Both the position numbers and the translations under genes were made by a program. A stretch of 52,991 bases of DNA, from the NCBI RefSeq assembly GCF_015277675.1, contig NZ_JADHEC010000023.1, forward strand, positions 1-52,991, written 5' to 3'. Below are positions 45,343 to 52,970 of the stretch, piece after piece (position 1 is the stretch's first letter; each line of letters starts with the position of its first letter). A model generated the notes under the pieces. The model was not told the DNA's origin, searched no databases, and saw only the letters and a list, made by a program, of their open reading frames with translations. This DNA is from Flavobacterium soyangense (GTDB taxonomy: Bacteria; Bacteroidota; Bacteroidia; Flavobacteriales; Flavobacteriaceae).

Positions 45343-46476
45343 ATGGCTGCAAGCACCATTCAACTCAATACCATCGAAGAAGCTATCGAAGCCATTCGTC
45401 AAGGTCAAATCATTATTGTTGTTGACGATGAAGATCGGGAGAATGAAGGTGATTTTTTGGCTGCTGCCGAAAAGGTCACACCAGAAATGATCAATTTTAT
45501 GGCTACCCATGGTCGGGGGCTTATTTGTGCTCCACTGACCGAAAATCGTTGTAAGGATTTGGGACTCGCTGCAATGGTACATAACAACACCGACCCTATG
45601 GAAACCGCATTCACCGTTTCAGTGGATTTAAGAGGTAACGGTGTTACCACAGGTATATCGGCGGCAGACCGCGCGCATACCATTTTAGCATTGACCGACC
45701 CCAACACCAAACCCCATGATTTAGCCAGACCAGGCCATATTTTTCCACTCATTGCTAAGCAGGGAGGCGTTTTGAGACGCACAGGGCACACGGAGGCTGC
45801 GATTGATTTTGCCCGTCTTGCAGGCTTCAAATCGGCTGGAGTGATTGTTGAAATCATGAATGAGGACGGCACGATGGCGCGTTTACCGCAATTGGCAGAA
45901 GTCGCCAAGAAGTTTGATTTGAAATTAGTTTCGATTGAGGATCTGGTTGCTTACCGCATGCAACATGACAGTTTGATTGTAAAGAAAGAAGATTTTGAGA
46001 TTAAAACTCGTTTTGGCACATTCAGACTCAGAGCTTACCTTCAAACTACGAACAATCGGGTTCATATTGCCTTAACTAAAGGAACCTGGAATATTGGTGA
46101 GCCGGTATTGACCCGTATTAATGCGACTTTGATTAATAATGACATTTTGGGTACACTGACCAATGATGCCAATAAAAAATTGTGTGATCTTTTTGAGTTG
46201 ATTAATGCCGATGGTAAAGGAGCTGTATTATTTATCAATCAGGAATCGCAGTCGGGAGATTTACTGAATCGGATTTTGGAACTGAAGGCGCTGCAAAGCA
46301 AAGGTGTTTTTAAAGCCCCACAGATTAAAATGGACAATCGGGATTTTGGTATTGGTGCCCAGATTTTACACGATCTGGACATCTCGAAGATCCGACTGCT
46401 TTCGAATACGGAGCAGACCAAACGTGTGGGAATGATTGGATACGGGCTTGAAATCAAAGAATACGTAATGTATTAG
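45343..46476 (+). CDS. ribB: 3,4-dihydroxy-2-butanone 4-phosphate synthase with degenerate GTP cyclohydrolase II domain
   Basis: 377 residues. Residues about 1-205 are an intact RibB domain (DDEDRENEGDFLAAAE, HTEAAIDFARLAG) that makes the four-carbon unit of riboflavin from ribulose 5-phosphate. Residues about 210-377 have the RibA fold (GTFRLRAY, DFGIGAQILHDL, YGLEIKEY), but the zinc-binding segment that normally holds three Cys (RRCDCG) reads NDANKKLCDLF with a single Cys, and the QEGRG substrate loop reads QESQSGD. GTP cyclohydrolase II activity is therefore unlikely. The layout matches the RibBX variant described from Proteobacteria. Last gene of the run beginning with tpx. Confidence 0.9.
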   Translation: MAASTIQLNTIEEAIEAIRQGQIIIVVDDEDRENEGDFLAAAEKVTPEMINFMATHGRGLICAPLTENRCKDLGLAAMVHNNTDPMETAFTVSVDLRGNGVTTGISAADRAHTILALTDPNTKPHDLARPGHIFPLIAKQGGVLRRTGHTEAAIDFARLAGFKSAGVIVEIMNEDGTMARLPQLAEVAKKFDLKLVSIEDLVAYRMQHDSLIVKKEDFEIKTRFGTFRLRAYLQTTNNRVHIALTKGTWNIGEPVLTRINATLINNDILGTLTNDANKKLCDLFELINADGKGAVLFINQESQSGDLLNRILELKALQSKGVFKAPQIKMDNRDFGIGAQILHDLDISKIRLLSNTEQTKRVGMIGYGLEIKEYVMY

Positions 46477-46581
46477 CACTTTATTTTGCTTTTTTTTGGT
46501 TTTTTTTTGAATTAAAAACCAAGAAATGAAACGATTAAAAAAAAAGGGCTAAAAAGGATGTTTATTTTATAAAAATAGTTT

Positions 46582-46611
46582 TTGTAAAACAAAAAAAGGT
46601 TCTTATATTTG
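46582..46611 (+). promoter_or_regulatory. Promoter of the tRNA-Ser gene
   Basis: TTG (46582-46584), 19 bases, TATATTTG (46604-46611): exact TAnnTTTG box at good spacing. The tRNA starts 33 bases later. Confidence 0.7.
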
Positions 46612-46613
46612 CA

Positions 46614-46638
46614 ACCGCATTGAGAAATCCAATGCGGT
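46614..46638 (+). ncRNA. 5' leader hairpin of the tRNA-Ser precursor
   Basis: ACCGCATTG (46614-46622) pairs perfectly with CAATGCGGT (46630-46638). It lies between promoter and tRNA, so it is part of the primary transcript and ends 5 bases before the mature tRNA; RNase P would remove it. Confidence 0.65.
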
Positions 46639-46643
46639 TTATT

Positions 46644-46728
46644 GGAGAAATGGCAGAGCGGTCGAATGCGGCAGTCTTGAAAACTGTTGACTGTAACAGG
46701 TCCGGGGGTTCGAATCCCTCTTTCTCCG
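46644..46728 (+). tRNA. tRNA-Ser (anticodon UGA)
   Basis: 85 nt. Acceptor arms GGAGAAA (46644-46650) and TTTCTCC (46721-46727), discriminator G46728, anticodon loop CTTGAAA with anticodon TGA, a long variable arm as in class II tRNAs, and the T arm GGGGGTTCGAATCCCTC. CCA is not encoded. The gene is the likely integration target of the mobile element that follows. Confidence 0.95.
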
Positions 46729-46752
46729 CTGGTTATTTCAAAAAACCTACCA

Positions 46753-46787
46753 AAACCCTTTAAATCGTATGATTTAGAGGGTTTTTT
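46753..46787 (+). terminator. Terminator of tRNA-Ser
   Basis: AAACCCTTTAAATC (46753-46766) pairs with GATTTAGAGGGTTT (46771-46784) with one G-T pair, a 4-base loop and a trailing T run. Confidence 0.85.
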
Positions 46788-46842
46788 AATTCTACCCCTA
46801 TCCAAATTATTCATAGTTTCTCATTCTAAAGGGGTACAATTC

Positions 46843-46876
46843 GGGGCACTTTAAAAATTCAAAATCATTGTGCCCC
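46843..46876. repeat. Inverted repeat before the integrase
   Basis: GGGGCAC (46843-46849... arm start 46843) pairs with GTGCCCC (46870-46876) across about 20 bases. It lies between the tRNA terminator and the integrase gene, where an integrase or excisionase could bind. The rest of the spacer to 46977 holds no gene. Confidence 0.4.
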
Positions 46877-46977
46877 TACCTTTGTTAACCCTTTTAAAAC
46901 AAGGGGTTCATTCATTGAACATCTTGTTTTGTGTTGATAGTTTTTCTAAATTTCTATTAACTTAAAGGTTACCAATT

Positions 46978-48230
46978 ATGGACAATCCAATTTCAATCCT
47001 TTTTTATTTAAAAAGAGTCAAAGTCAATGCTCAAGGTTTGGCTCCAATTTTCCAACGAATTACCATCAATGGTAGACGATTGGATAACAGTACTGGCAAG
47101 TTTGTTGACCCAGACAAATGGCACTCCGAAATGTCTAAAATGAGAGGAACTTCGGAAGAAGCTCGTTCAATCAATGGACATCTTGACAATTTAAAATCAA
47201 AGATTCTAAATGTGGAAAAAAATCTAATCAAAAAAGACATTCCGGTAAATTTTGAATCCTTCAAAAATGAGTTAACCGGAAAAAAAGAACGGGAGCGAAT
47301 GTTAGTTCCAATCTTCCAAGAACACAATCGTAAAATCAAAGAACTGGTTGGTCAGGAATATGCACCTGGAACATTGGAACGCTATGAAACTTCGTTGAAG
47401 CACACCAAAGATTTCATTTTCTGGAAATACAACATCACGGATATCAATATCGAGAAGATAGATCATTCCTTTATCACAGAATATGAATTCTACTTGCGCA
47501 GCGAACGAAAATGTGCCAACAACACCGCTGTAAAATACATCAAGAACTTCCACAAAATCATCAACCAGTGTTTGGCCAACGGATGGCTAAACAAGGATCC
47601 TTTCACCAATTACAAAGCGAAAGTCAAAGAAGTCATTCGAGAATTCCTTTCTGAAGCTGAAATAGAACAAATGATGAACAAAGAATTTGTTTCCGAGCGA
47701 TTGGAACTTGTTCGCGATATATTCGTTTTTAGCTGCTTTACAGGCTTAGCATATATCGACGTGAAACAATTAACATTGGACAATATTTCTTTGGGAATAG
47801 ATGGTGATAAATGGATTTTCAAGAACAGACAAAAAACAGATACCGCTTCTAAAATTCCATTATTGCCAACGGCAAAAGACATCATCGACAAATATGCCGA
47901 TTATCCGGTTTGCAAAAACGAGAAACGCCTCCTCCCTATTTTGAGCAATCAAAAATGAATGCCTATCTTAAAGAAATTGCAGATGTTTGCGAAATCAAAA
48001 AGGAATTGACCTTCCACATTGCTCGACATACTTTTGCGACAACTGTGACACTTTCCAATGGTGTTCCTCTGGAAACGGTCAGTAAAATGTTGGGACACAC
48101 CAGCCTTAAAACTACCCAACATTATGCTAAAATTTTAGATAAAAAAATTAGCGAAGATATGATGATTTTAAAATCAAAATTTGCTTCAAAGGCACTAAAT
48201 GATAAAAAATTAAGTAGCCGCAAGGCTTAG
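46978..48230 (+). pseudogene. Tyrosine-recombinase integrase, frameshifted
   Basis: The first frame (46978-47958, 326 residues) holds the arm-binding domain (start MDNPISILFYLKRVKVNAQG), a SAM-like core-binding domain (about 110-215) and the first part of the catalytic domain (CFTGLAYIDVKQL, where the usual first catalytic Arg is replaced, as also known for IntDOT-like enzymes). It then stops at TGA 47956. The catalytic domain continues in another frame from ATG 47955 to 48230 (91 residues) with HIARHTFATT, LGHTSLKTTQHYAK and the tyrosine. The break is at a run of five A (47951-47955); one more A would restore a single protein of about 418 residues, the family length. A sequencing error, real decay, or coupled translation (ATGA overlap) are all possible. 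Confidence 0.85.
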
Positions 48231-48321
48231 GGACTGTTAATAACTTTTTAGCGAAAAGTATGACAAAAATCAATACAAAATGGTTTATTTTGGCACACCC
48301 AATTCAAACCAGTTATTCCTC

Positions 48322-49170
48322 ATGGAACTCAATTACATCAGCTACTTTAATGAATTTGAAAGAGAATATAAAGTCCTTAATAACACTTCAAAAGATGTTT
48401 TGACTGTTTCTTTAGAGATTATTCATTATATTGAAAAGAAGTTAAAAGAGATATACAATTGGTTACAAAATCATATTTTTAAAACGCTTCAAGAAGAAAT
48501 CCATTTTTTCAAAGAATTGAAACCAAGACTGGTTTCAAAACTGATCTATTACAAAGCAATACTCAAATTAGAAACCACTTTACCCCAAACCAAAATGGAC
48601 AAAAAAAAGCAGTACGAAAAATTGTTGATGGGTATTCATTATCATGCAATAAGCAATCAGGATTTATACGAATACTATCGCTCCAGATCATCAGACAAAG
48701 ATGAAGATCATTTTGTACGTCATAGCTTCAAGGACATCATCAAATATGATTGTTGTCTCATAAATTTCGATTCCAAACTGAGCACCTCACACGATTACAA
48801 TGTGGCCACCATAATGGCAAACGATCTCTTTGCCATTCATTTGGAAAACAAACTCGACGAACTCAATGGCAAGTACCTACCTAAAAATCTTCCAATAGAT
48901 AACAAATTCAATTGGACCGGTTCAAAAGTAGATATGACAGAACTCGTATATGCATTTCAAGCTACTGGCTGTATCAATAATGGAAATTTTGATTTAAAAG
49001 AATTGGCCATTTTTTTAGGCACAATGTTAAATGTAGAAATTGATTCCAATCTATACGGAAACTACTCGGATATAAAATCCCGTAAAGTTTCAAAAACACG
49101 ATTCATCAACACGATGTCTGAAAAACTTATCGAGAAAATGGATAATGATGATTCAAAAAAGAAGCATTAA
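48322..49170 (+). CDS. RteC-like protein
   Basis: 282 residues from ATG 48322 (an in-frame ATG at 48280 would add 14 residues). The middle part (IHFFKELKPRLVSKLIYYKAILKLE is the most typical stretch, read in two overlapping parts: HFFKELKPRLVSK and LVSKLIYYKAILKL) and the C-terminal DMTELVYAFQATGCINNG belong to the RteC family. In CTnDOT, RteC switches on excision genes in response to the RteA/RteB signal. Here no RteA or RteB is next to it, so control differs or is distant. It is followed by its own terminator. Confidence 0.82.
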   Translation: MELNYISYFNEFEREYKVLNNTSKDVLTVSLEIIHYIEKKLKEIYNWLQNHIFKTLQEEIHFFKELKPRLVSKLIYYKAILKLETTLPQTKMDKKKQYEKLLMGIHYHAISNQDLYEYYRSRSSDKDEDHFVRHSFKDIIKYDCCLINFDSKLSTSHDYNVATIMANDLFAIHLENKLDELNGKYLPKNLPIDNKFNWTGSKVDMTELVYAFQATGCINNGNFDLKELAIFLGTMLNVEIDSNLYGNYSDIKSRKVSKTRFINTMSEKLIEKMDNDDSKKKH

Positions 49171-49182
49171 CAAAATACCCCA

Positions 49183-49356
49183 TTGGGTACACCTTGGGTT
49201 TCCTTTGTCAAGACTATATTTTTGGTTGAATCCCTCTAATACTCCAATGGGAAAAATAAGCACTCAAATGTTAAAATTCAAAAACAGAACCCAATAAACA
49301 AAAGGGTTCTGTTTTTTTTTGATGAATAATAACACCCAACTTGGGTATTACTTGGG
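49183..49356. repeat. Two copies of a TTGGG-type site
   Basis: TTGGGTACACCTTGGG (49183-49198) and TTGGGTATTACTTGGG (49341-49356) differ at three central bases only. The second is preceded by CCCAA to form a short palindrome. They flank the RteC terminator and lie in front of the HTH gene, a good place for element-encoded DNA-binding proteins. Confidence 0.5.
49281..49320 (+). terminator. Terminator of the RteC-like gene
   Basis: AAAACAGAACCC (49281-49292) pairs with GGGTTCTGTTTT (49304-49315), followed by more T. Confidence 0.85.
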
Positions 49357-49407
49357 AAGTAAAAATAACCAAATGAAAGTAATTTGTATTAGCAGTTAAC
49401 TCATAAA

Positions 49408-49429
49408 TGTTAGCTGGTAAAATCTAACA
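49408..49429. promoter_or_regulatory. Small inverted repeat before the HTH gene
   Basis: TGTTAG (49408-49413) and CTAACA (49424-49429) are inverted across 10 bases, 18 bases before the start codon. It may be an autoregulatory site. Confidence 0.3.
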
Positions 49430-49446
49430 AATCAAACACTTTCATT

Positions 49447-49749
49447 ATGAATTTACATCCAAAAAAACTCTTCCCGGAAATCGACAACTTTGAGTTGTTA
49501 AACCACCAAATGGTAACCAAAAGAGATCTCCTCAACTTTGGCAACGCGCTACTCCACGAAATCCAATCAGGCAAACCTGCAGTGGAACAACCTCCCCAAT
49601 GGCTCAAATCTTCCGAGGTGCGCAAACTCCTTAAAATTTCTCCTGGCACTTTACAAAATCTTCGCATTAACGGAACCCTCAACTATAACCGGATCGGCGG
49701 GATCATTTACTACAAGTACGATGACATCTTAAAGTTGCTTAACAAATAA
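49447..49749 (+). CDS. Helix-turn-helix protein, excisionase-like
   Basis: 100 residues. The C-terminal half is an HTH_17/MerR-like winged module: WLKSSEVRKLLKISPGTLQ, then NLRINGTLNYNRIGGIIYY. The N-terminal 45 residues form a helical lead. Such small proteins sit beside RteC in Bacteroidota elements and serve as excision or transcription factors. The next gene starts 13 bases downstream. DNA target is unknown. Confidence 0.82.
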   Translation: MNLHPKKLFPEIDNFELLNHQMVTKRDLLNFGNALLHEIQSGKPAVEQPPQWLKSSEVRKLLKISPGTLQNLRINGTLNYNRIGGIIYYKYDDILKLLNK

Positions 49750-49762
49750 CCCAACACCCATA

Positions 49763-50599
49763 ATGAACTACATCAAACACCTCACAGGCTTTTTCGAAAA
49801 AGTATCAACCGACTTCGACCTCAACCCAACGCACATCAGCCTCTATATGGCCATATTCCAATTATGGAACCAAAACCGTTTCCAAAACCCGATTGGCATT
49901 TCCAGGGATGAATTAATGCGCATCAGCAAAATCGCTTCCTACGCAACCTACCACAAATGCATCCGGGAATTGGACGAAAGAGATTTTGTGAAATATATGC
50001 CTTCTTACAATCCGTTCAAAGGATCCACACTCGAGGTACTCAACTTGGATTTCTACACCAAACCAATTCAAAAAAAGGAAATAAAAAAGCTCAAAACCCA
50101 GCAAAAAATCAAACAAGTCAATGAACAAGCTATTGTACAAGTTGATGAACTTGGTATTGAACAAGTACTAAACAAGCACTGTACAAGCACTGAACTTCTA
50201 CCTTATATAAACAATACAAACAGTATAAACATTGTAAACGGGCAAGCACAAAAAAAGCAAGATAAAAACGACGCTTTTTTGTTAGAAAAGGAACCGCAGC
50301 CCAAAAAAAAGTTGCGCGAAAAAAAAGGTATAGAACACGGTGAGAAAATCCCTCCCATCTGGGAAGAAGTAGCTCTTTATTTCAAGGAGAAAAACAATTC
50401 CGAAATCGAAGCCCAAAAGTTCTACAACCACTTCCAAAGCAACGGCTGGCTTGTGGGTGGAAAATCCAAAATGAAAGACTGGAAAGCGGCTGCCCGAAAT
50501 TGGATGCTTAACACAAACAATTTTCAACCAAAATCAAACAAACCCCAGCCGAATCATCTACATACTACAAATTCAAAAAACTATGCCGAACCTTTATAA
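49763..50599 (+). CDS. Replication-type protein with N-terminal winged helix and DnaD-like C-terminus
   Basis: 278 residues. The N-terminal 85 residues are a winged-helix region (THISLYMAIFQLWNQNRF, RDELMRISKIASYATYHKCI). The middle (about 105-190) is a low-complexity linker rich in Gln, Lys and Glu. The C-terminal part (about 200-255; EEVALYFKEKNNSEIEAQKF, then WKAAARNWM) resembles the C-terminal module of phage and element replication proteins. With the DnaC-like ATPase downstream it suggests a replication initiation pair. The named family is not certain. DNA in the linker has short repeats (CAAGCACTG twice, around 50171-50190). Confidence 0.65.
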   Translation: MNYIKHLTGFFEKVSTDFDLNPTHISLYMAIFQLWNQNRFQNPIGISRDELMRISKIASYATYHKCIRELDERDFVKYMPSYNPFKGSTLEVLNLDFYTKPIQKKEIKKLKTQQKIKQVNEQAIVQVDELGIEQVLNKHCTSTELLPYINNTNSINIVNGQAQKKQDKNDAFLLEKEPQPKKKLREKKGIEHGEKIPPIWEEVALYFKEKNNSEIEAQKFYNHFQSNGWLVGGKSKMKDWKAAARNWMLNTNNFQPKSNKPQPNHLHTTNSKNYAEPL

Positions 50600-50855
50600 T
50601 TTTTCCCTTCAAAAGTTCCAGAATTATAAAAAAGTTTAGTCGATACATCCCTCCACGTCCTAGGGATCCGGAATCGAGTGTCAAAAAACACGAAGAATTC
50701 GTAAAATGAAAAGCTGTTTGAGCGCAGCGAGTTCTTTTCATTTAGAATTTGAGAGTTATTTTGACCGATGAGGATTCCAAGACTTGATTTTTTTGTTTCT
50801 TTTTTTATCAAGAAAAAAAGAAAGATTGATTCTATAATCTTATAATTCACAAAAA
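50600..50855. other. Structured gene-free region between replication genes
   Basis: No gene. Two clear structures: AAATGAAAA (50704-50712) pairs with TTTTCATTT (50735-50743), with GCTG (50713-50716) / CAGC (50725-50728) inside; and TTTCTTTTTTT (50796-50806) pairs with AAAAAAAGAAA (50813-50823). The loop ATCAAG (50807-50812) of the latter can alternatively pair with CTTGAT (50783-50788). The order suggests an origin, oriT, or RNA control element; none of these is shown by the sequence. Confidence 0.5.
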
Positions 50856-51515
50856 ATGCAAATTCATATCCATAAAATCCAAGAAACATATACTATTGAA
50901 AACAACCAAAAAATCTATGATTTCAACAAATGCCTTTCCTATATAGAATCCCAAGGAAAAGAACATTACGGGCAATCATTCAAAATAAACATACTCGATA
51001 TTCCAACCATTTACAAATTGGTAATCTATATGATCAAAGACCAAAACACAGCCTTAAAATTACAAATCGACCTCAACAAAGGCATTTTATTATCGGGTCC
51101 AATTGGTTGCGGAAAAACCTCAATAATGCACCTCATCAAAACATTTGCAAGCCCTTTATCCGATTATAAAATCAAAACCTGTCGGGAAATATCTTTCGAA
51201 TTTGCAAAAAGTGGTTTTGACGCTATCAACAAATACACACTAAAACAAAACTACCAATCACGCCTTTCGGGCTATTGCTTTGACGACTTGGGTGCTGAAC
51301 AACAAATCAAACATTTCGGTAACGATTGCAATGTAATGGCTGAGGTATTGATAAGTCGTTACGAGCAGTTCGTGGAAAATAATTCCATTACTCACCTCAC
51401 CTCCAACCTATCAGCATCCGAAATCGAAATTCTTTACGGCAATAGGTTGCGTTCCAGAATGCGAAATATGTTCAACCTCGTTAGTTTTAATGACAACTCC
51501 AATGATAAACGATGA
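50856..51515 (+). CDS. DnaC/IstB-like ATPase
   Basis: 219 residues, soluble. P-loop GPIGCGKTS (about 80-88), Walker B-like CFDDLGAE (about 142-149), and an arginine-rich sensor at the end (YGNRLRSRMRNMFN). This is the architecture of helicase loaders of the DnaC/IstB type, short and without a clear N-terminal partner domain. With the upstream replication-type gene it would load a helicase at the element origin. A 5'-truncated second copy is found at 52371-52646. Confidence 0.85.
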   Translation: MQIHIHKIQETYTIENNQKIYDFNKCLSYIESQGKEHYGQSFKINILDIPTIYKLVIYMIKDQNTALKLQIDLNKGILLSGPIGCGKTSIMHLIKTFASPLSDYKIKTCREISFEFAKSGFDAINKYTLKQNYQSRLSGYCFDDLGAEQQIKHFGNDCNVMAEVLISRYEQFVENNSITHLTSNLSASEIEILYGNRLRSRMRNMFNLVSFNDNSNDKR

Positions 51516-51572
51516 TTTTAAATAATTTTTTCACAATGTGGAAAACCGTAATGCAAACGATATTCCATAAGC

Positions 51573-51580
51573 TACATTTG
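51573..51580 (+). promoter_or_regulatory. -7 box of the secreted-protein gene
   Basis: TACATTTG, exact TAnnTTTG match, 29 bases before ATG 51610. No clear upstream element. Confidence 0.4.
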
Positions 51581-51609
51581 ATTATTATTAATCCAAATCG
51601 TACTATAAA

Positions 51610-52338
51610 ATGAAAAAATTAACTATTGCTTTAATTATTATTACATTACTGGTTCCTAAACAATCAAAAGCGCAAAGTAATGGTGCTGCGGCTGCGGCTG
51701 CAGTTGGCGTTGGTCTTTTAGCCATTGGAGCAGGAATCGCTGCAGTTGAGGATATGAAAGAAAGAGCAGAATTGACCGCCACCCAATGGGTTTTAGCTAA
51801 TCATCCAGAATTAAATAGTTTTTCATTAAAAACACTTGATTTTAATGGCAAAAAAACAAAAGATATGTCAGCAACTTCTGTTATTTCTTTTAAAATACAA
51901 GAATTTAGTCCATCAGATAATCCAAAACTTGATGGCAGAAAGCAGGTATTACTCGCTTTTACCAGCTATGGTTGGATCAGCGATCAAGGTATTGACTTTA
52001 ACAAGGTACAATGGTACTTGATTGATAGTGACGAATGGCTGAATATGATGGTAGCCTATGCAAAAGTGGCTTCAAAAGAAAAAAGTGATGCAGTACTAAA
52101 GGATGTATTAAATAATGGTGTTGTCGTAAATAAAGGAATAAAAGCAAAAGGCAAATCTGAAATTCCTTTTTTTAAATTAGAAGGTGATATGTATTTAGTG
52201 ACCGATTATTCTTCGGAAATGAAATTGATTTATAATGAAAAAACATTGGGGATATTTTTAAAAAAAACGGAAAATTTAGTACAGATGGGAAGAGCTGCCG
52301 TTATTGATACACACGAGTTCTTATTTCAAAATAATTAA
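51610..52338 (+). CDS. Secreted protein of unknown function
   Basis: 242 residues. Signal peptide about 1-22 (ending SKAQ), then a short Ala/Gly-rich hydrophobic segment (GAAAAAAVGVGLLAIGAGIAA), which could be a second membrane helix or a glycine-zipper. The rest is a soluble region (about 50-242) with no Cys and an acidic/aromatic pattern; no catalytic motif or known domain was recognised. It lies alone between the full ATPase gene and its truncated copy and has its own -7 box, as expected for cargo inserted into the element's core. Function cannot be assigned. Confidence 0.7.
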   Translation: MKKLTIALIIITLLVPKQSKAQSNGAAAAAAVGVGLLAIGAGIAAVEDMKERAELTATQWVLANHPELNSFSLKTLDFNGKKTKDMSATSVISFKIQEFSPSDNPKLDGRKQVLLAFTSYGWISDQGIDFNKVQWYLIDSDEWLNMMVAYAKVASKEKSDAVLKDVLNNGVVVNKGIKAKGKSEIPFFKLEGDMYLVTDYSSEMKLIYNEKTLGIFLKKTENLVQMGRAAVIDTHEFLFQNN

Positions 52339-52370
52339 GTTAAGGAAAAACGATCTATAAATAAGTATCC

Positions 52371-52646
52371 CTCAAAACAAATTTCCAATCACGCCTTTCC
52401 GGCTATTGCTTTGATGACTTAGGTGCCGAACAACAAATCAAACATTTTGGCAACGATTGCAATGTAATGGCTGAGGTATTGATCAGTCGTTACGAGCAGT
52501 TCGTGGTGAATAATTCCATCACTCACCTTACCTCCAATCTATCCGCCTCCGAAATTGAAATGCTCTATGGTAACAGGCTGCATTCCAGAATGCGAAATAT
52601 GTTCAACCTTATCAGTTTTAATGTAAACTCAAATGACAAGAGATAA
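52371..52646 (+). pseudogene. 5'-truncated second copy of the DnaC/IstB-like ATPase gene
   Basis: From about 52383 to the stop at 52644-52646 the translation closely repeats the last 88 residues of the ATPase at 50856-51515 (for example CFDDLGAEQQIKHFGNDC, ending NSNDKR). The P-loop and start codon are missing and an in-frame stop lies at 52362. Similarity continues about 45 bases past the stop. Differences are mostly at third codon positions with a few replacements (RLRS to RLHS), so the copies diverged as coding sequences rather than by random decay. Confidence 0.85.
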
Positions 52647-52906
52647 TTTAAAATAATCTATCAAAATAAGGGAAACGGTAAAACAAGATGGTCTAACTAG
52701 ATTATTTTTTGATTATAAATTTTGTTAACAAAGTCTTATTTGTAGTACTTTTAATAGCATTGATTTTGATTAGATTTGGTTAAGAATAAAAAGACTACTA
52801 TTTAATTTCAATACTAATTTAATAAAACCATTTTTGAATATGATATTTGTTTTATGTGCCATAATATATATTGATACACTACTAACCGATTAATATTTTT
52901 AAACAG
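52647..52906. other. Gene-free stretch
   Basis: The first 45 bases resemble the sequence behind the full ATPase gene. The remainder is AT-rich without a gene, promoter or repeat that I can support. Confidence 0.4.
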
Positions 52907-52939
52907 AAAGGGCTACTTTTAAAAGTAAGCCCTTTTTTT
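52907..52939 (+). terminator. Intrinsic terminator
   Basis: AAAGGGCT (52907-52914) pairs with AGCCCTTT (52928-52935), continuing as ACTTTT / AAAAGT around a single bulged A, followed by T. It separates the pseudogene region from the next gene. Confidence 0.85.
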
Positions 52940-52970
52940 CATATATTTTGAGTGACAAAAAACAAAATTT

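Noticed and set aside
46474..46490. Word ATTAGCACTTTATTTT shared with the left arm of the thrC terminator
   Set aside because: Here the pairing arm is absent; a 16-base AT-rich match between two places in 53 kb is near chance.
46496..46522. TTGGTTTTT / AAAAACCAA hairpin after ribB as terminator
   Set aside because: The T run precedes rather than follows the stem on the plus strand, so its role is doubtful.
50105..50195. Iteron array in the replication-type gene linker
   Set aside because: The repeated words (CAAGCACTG, GAACAAG) are short and irregular, and are explained by a low-complexity Gln/Lys linker; not enough for an origin call.
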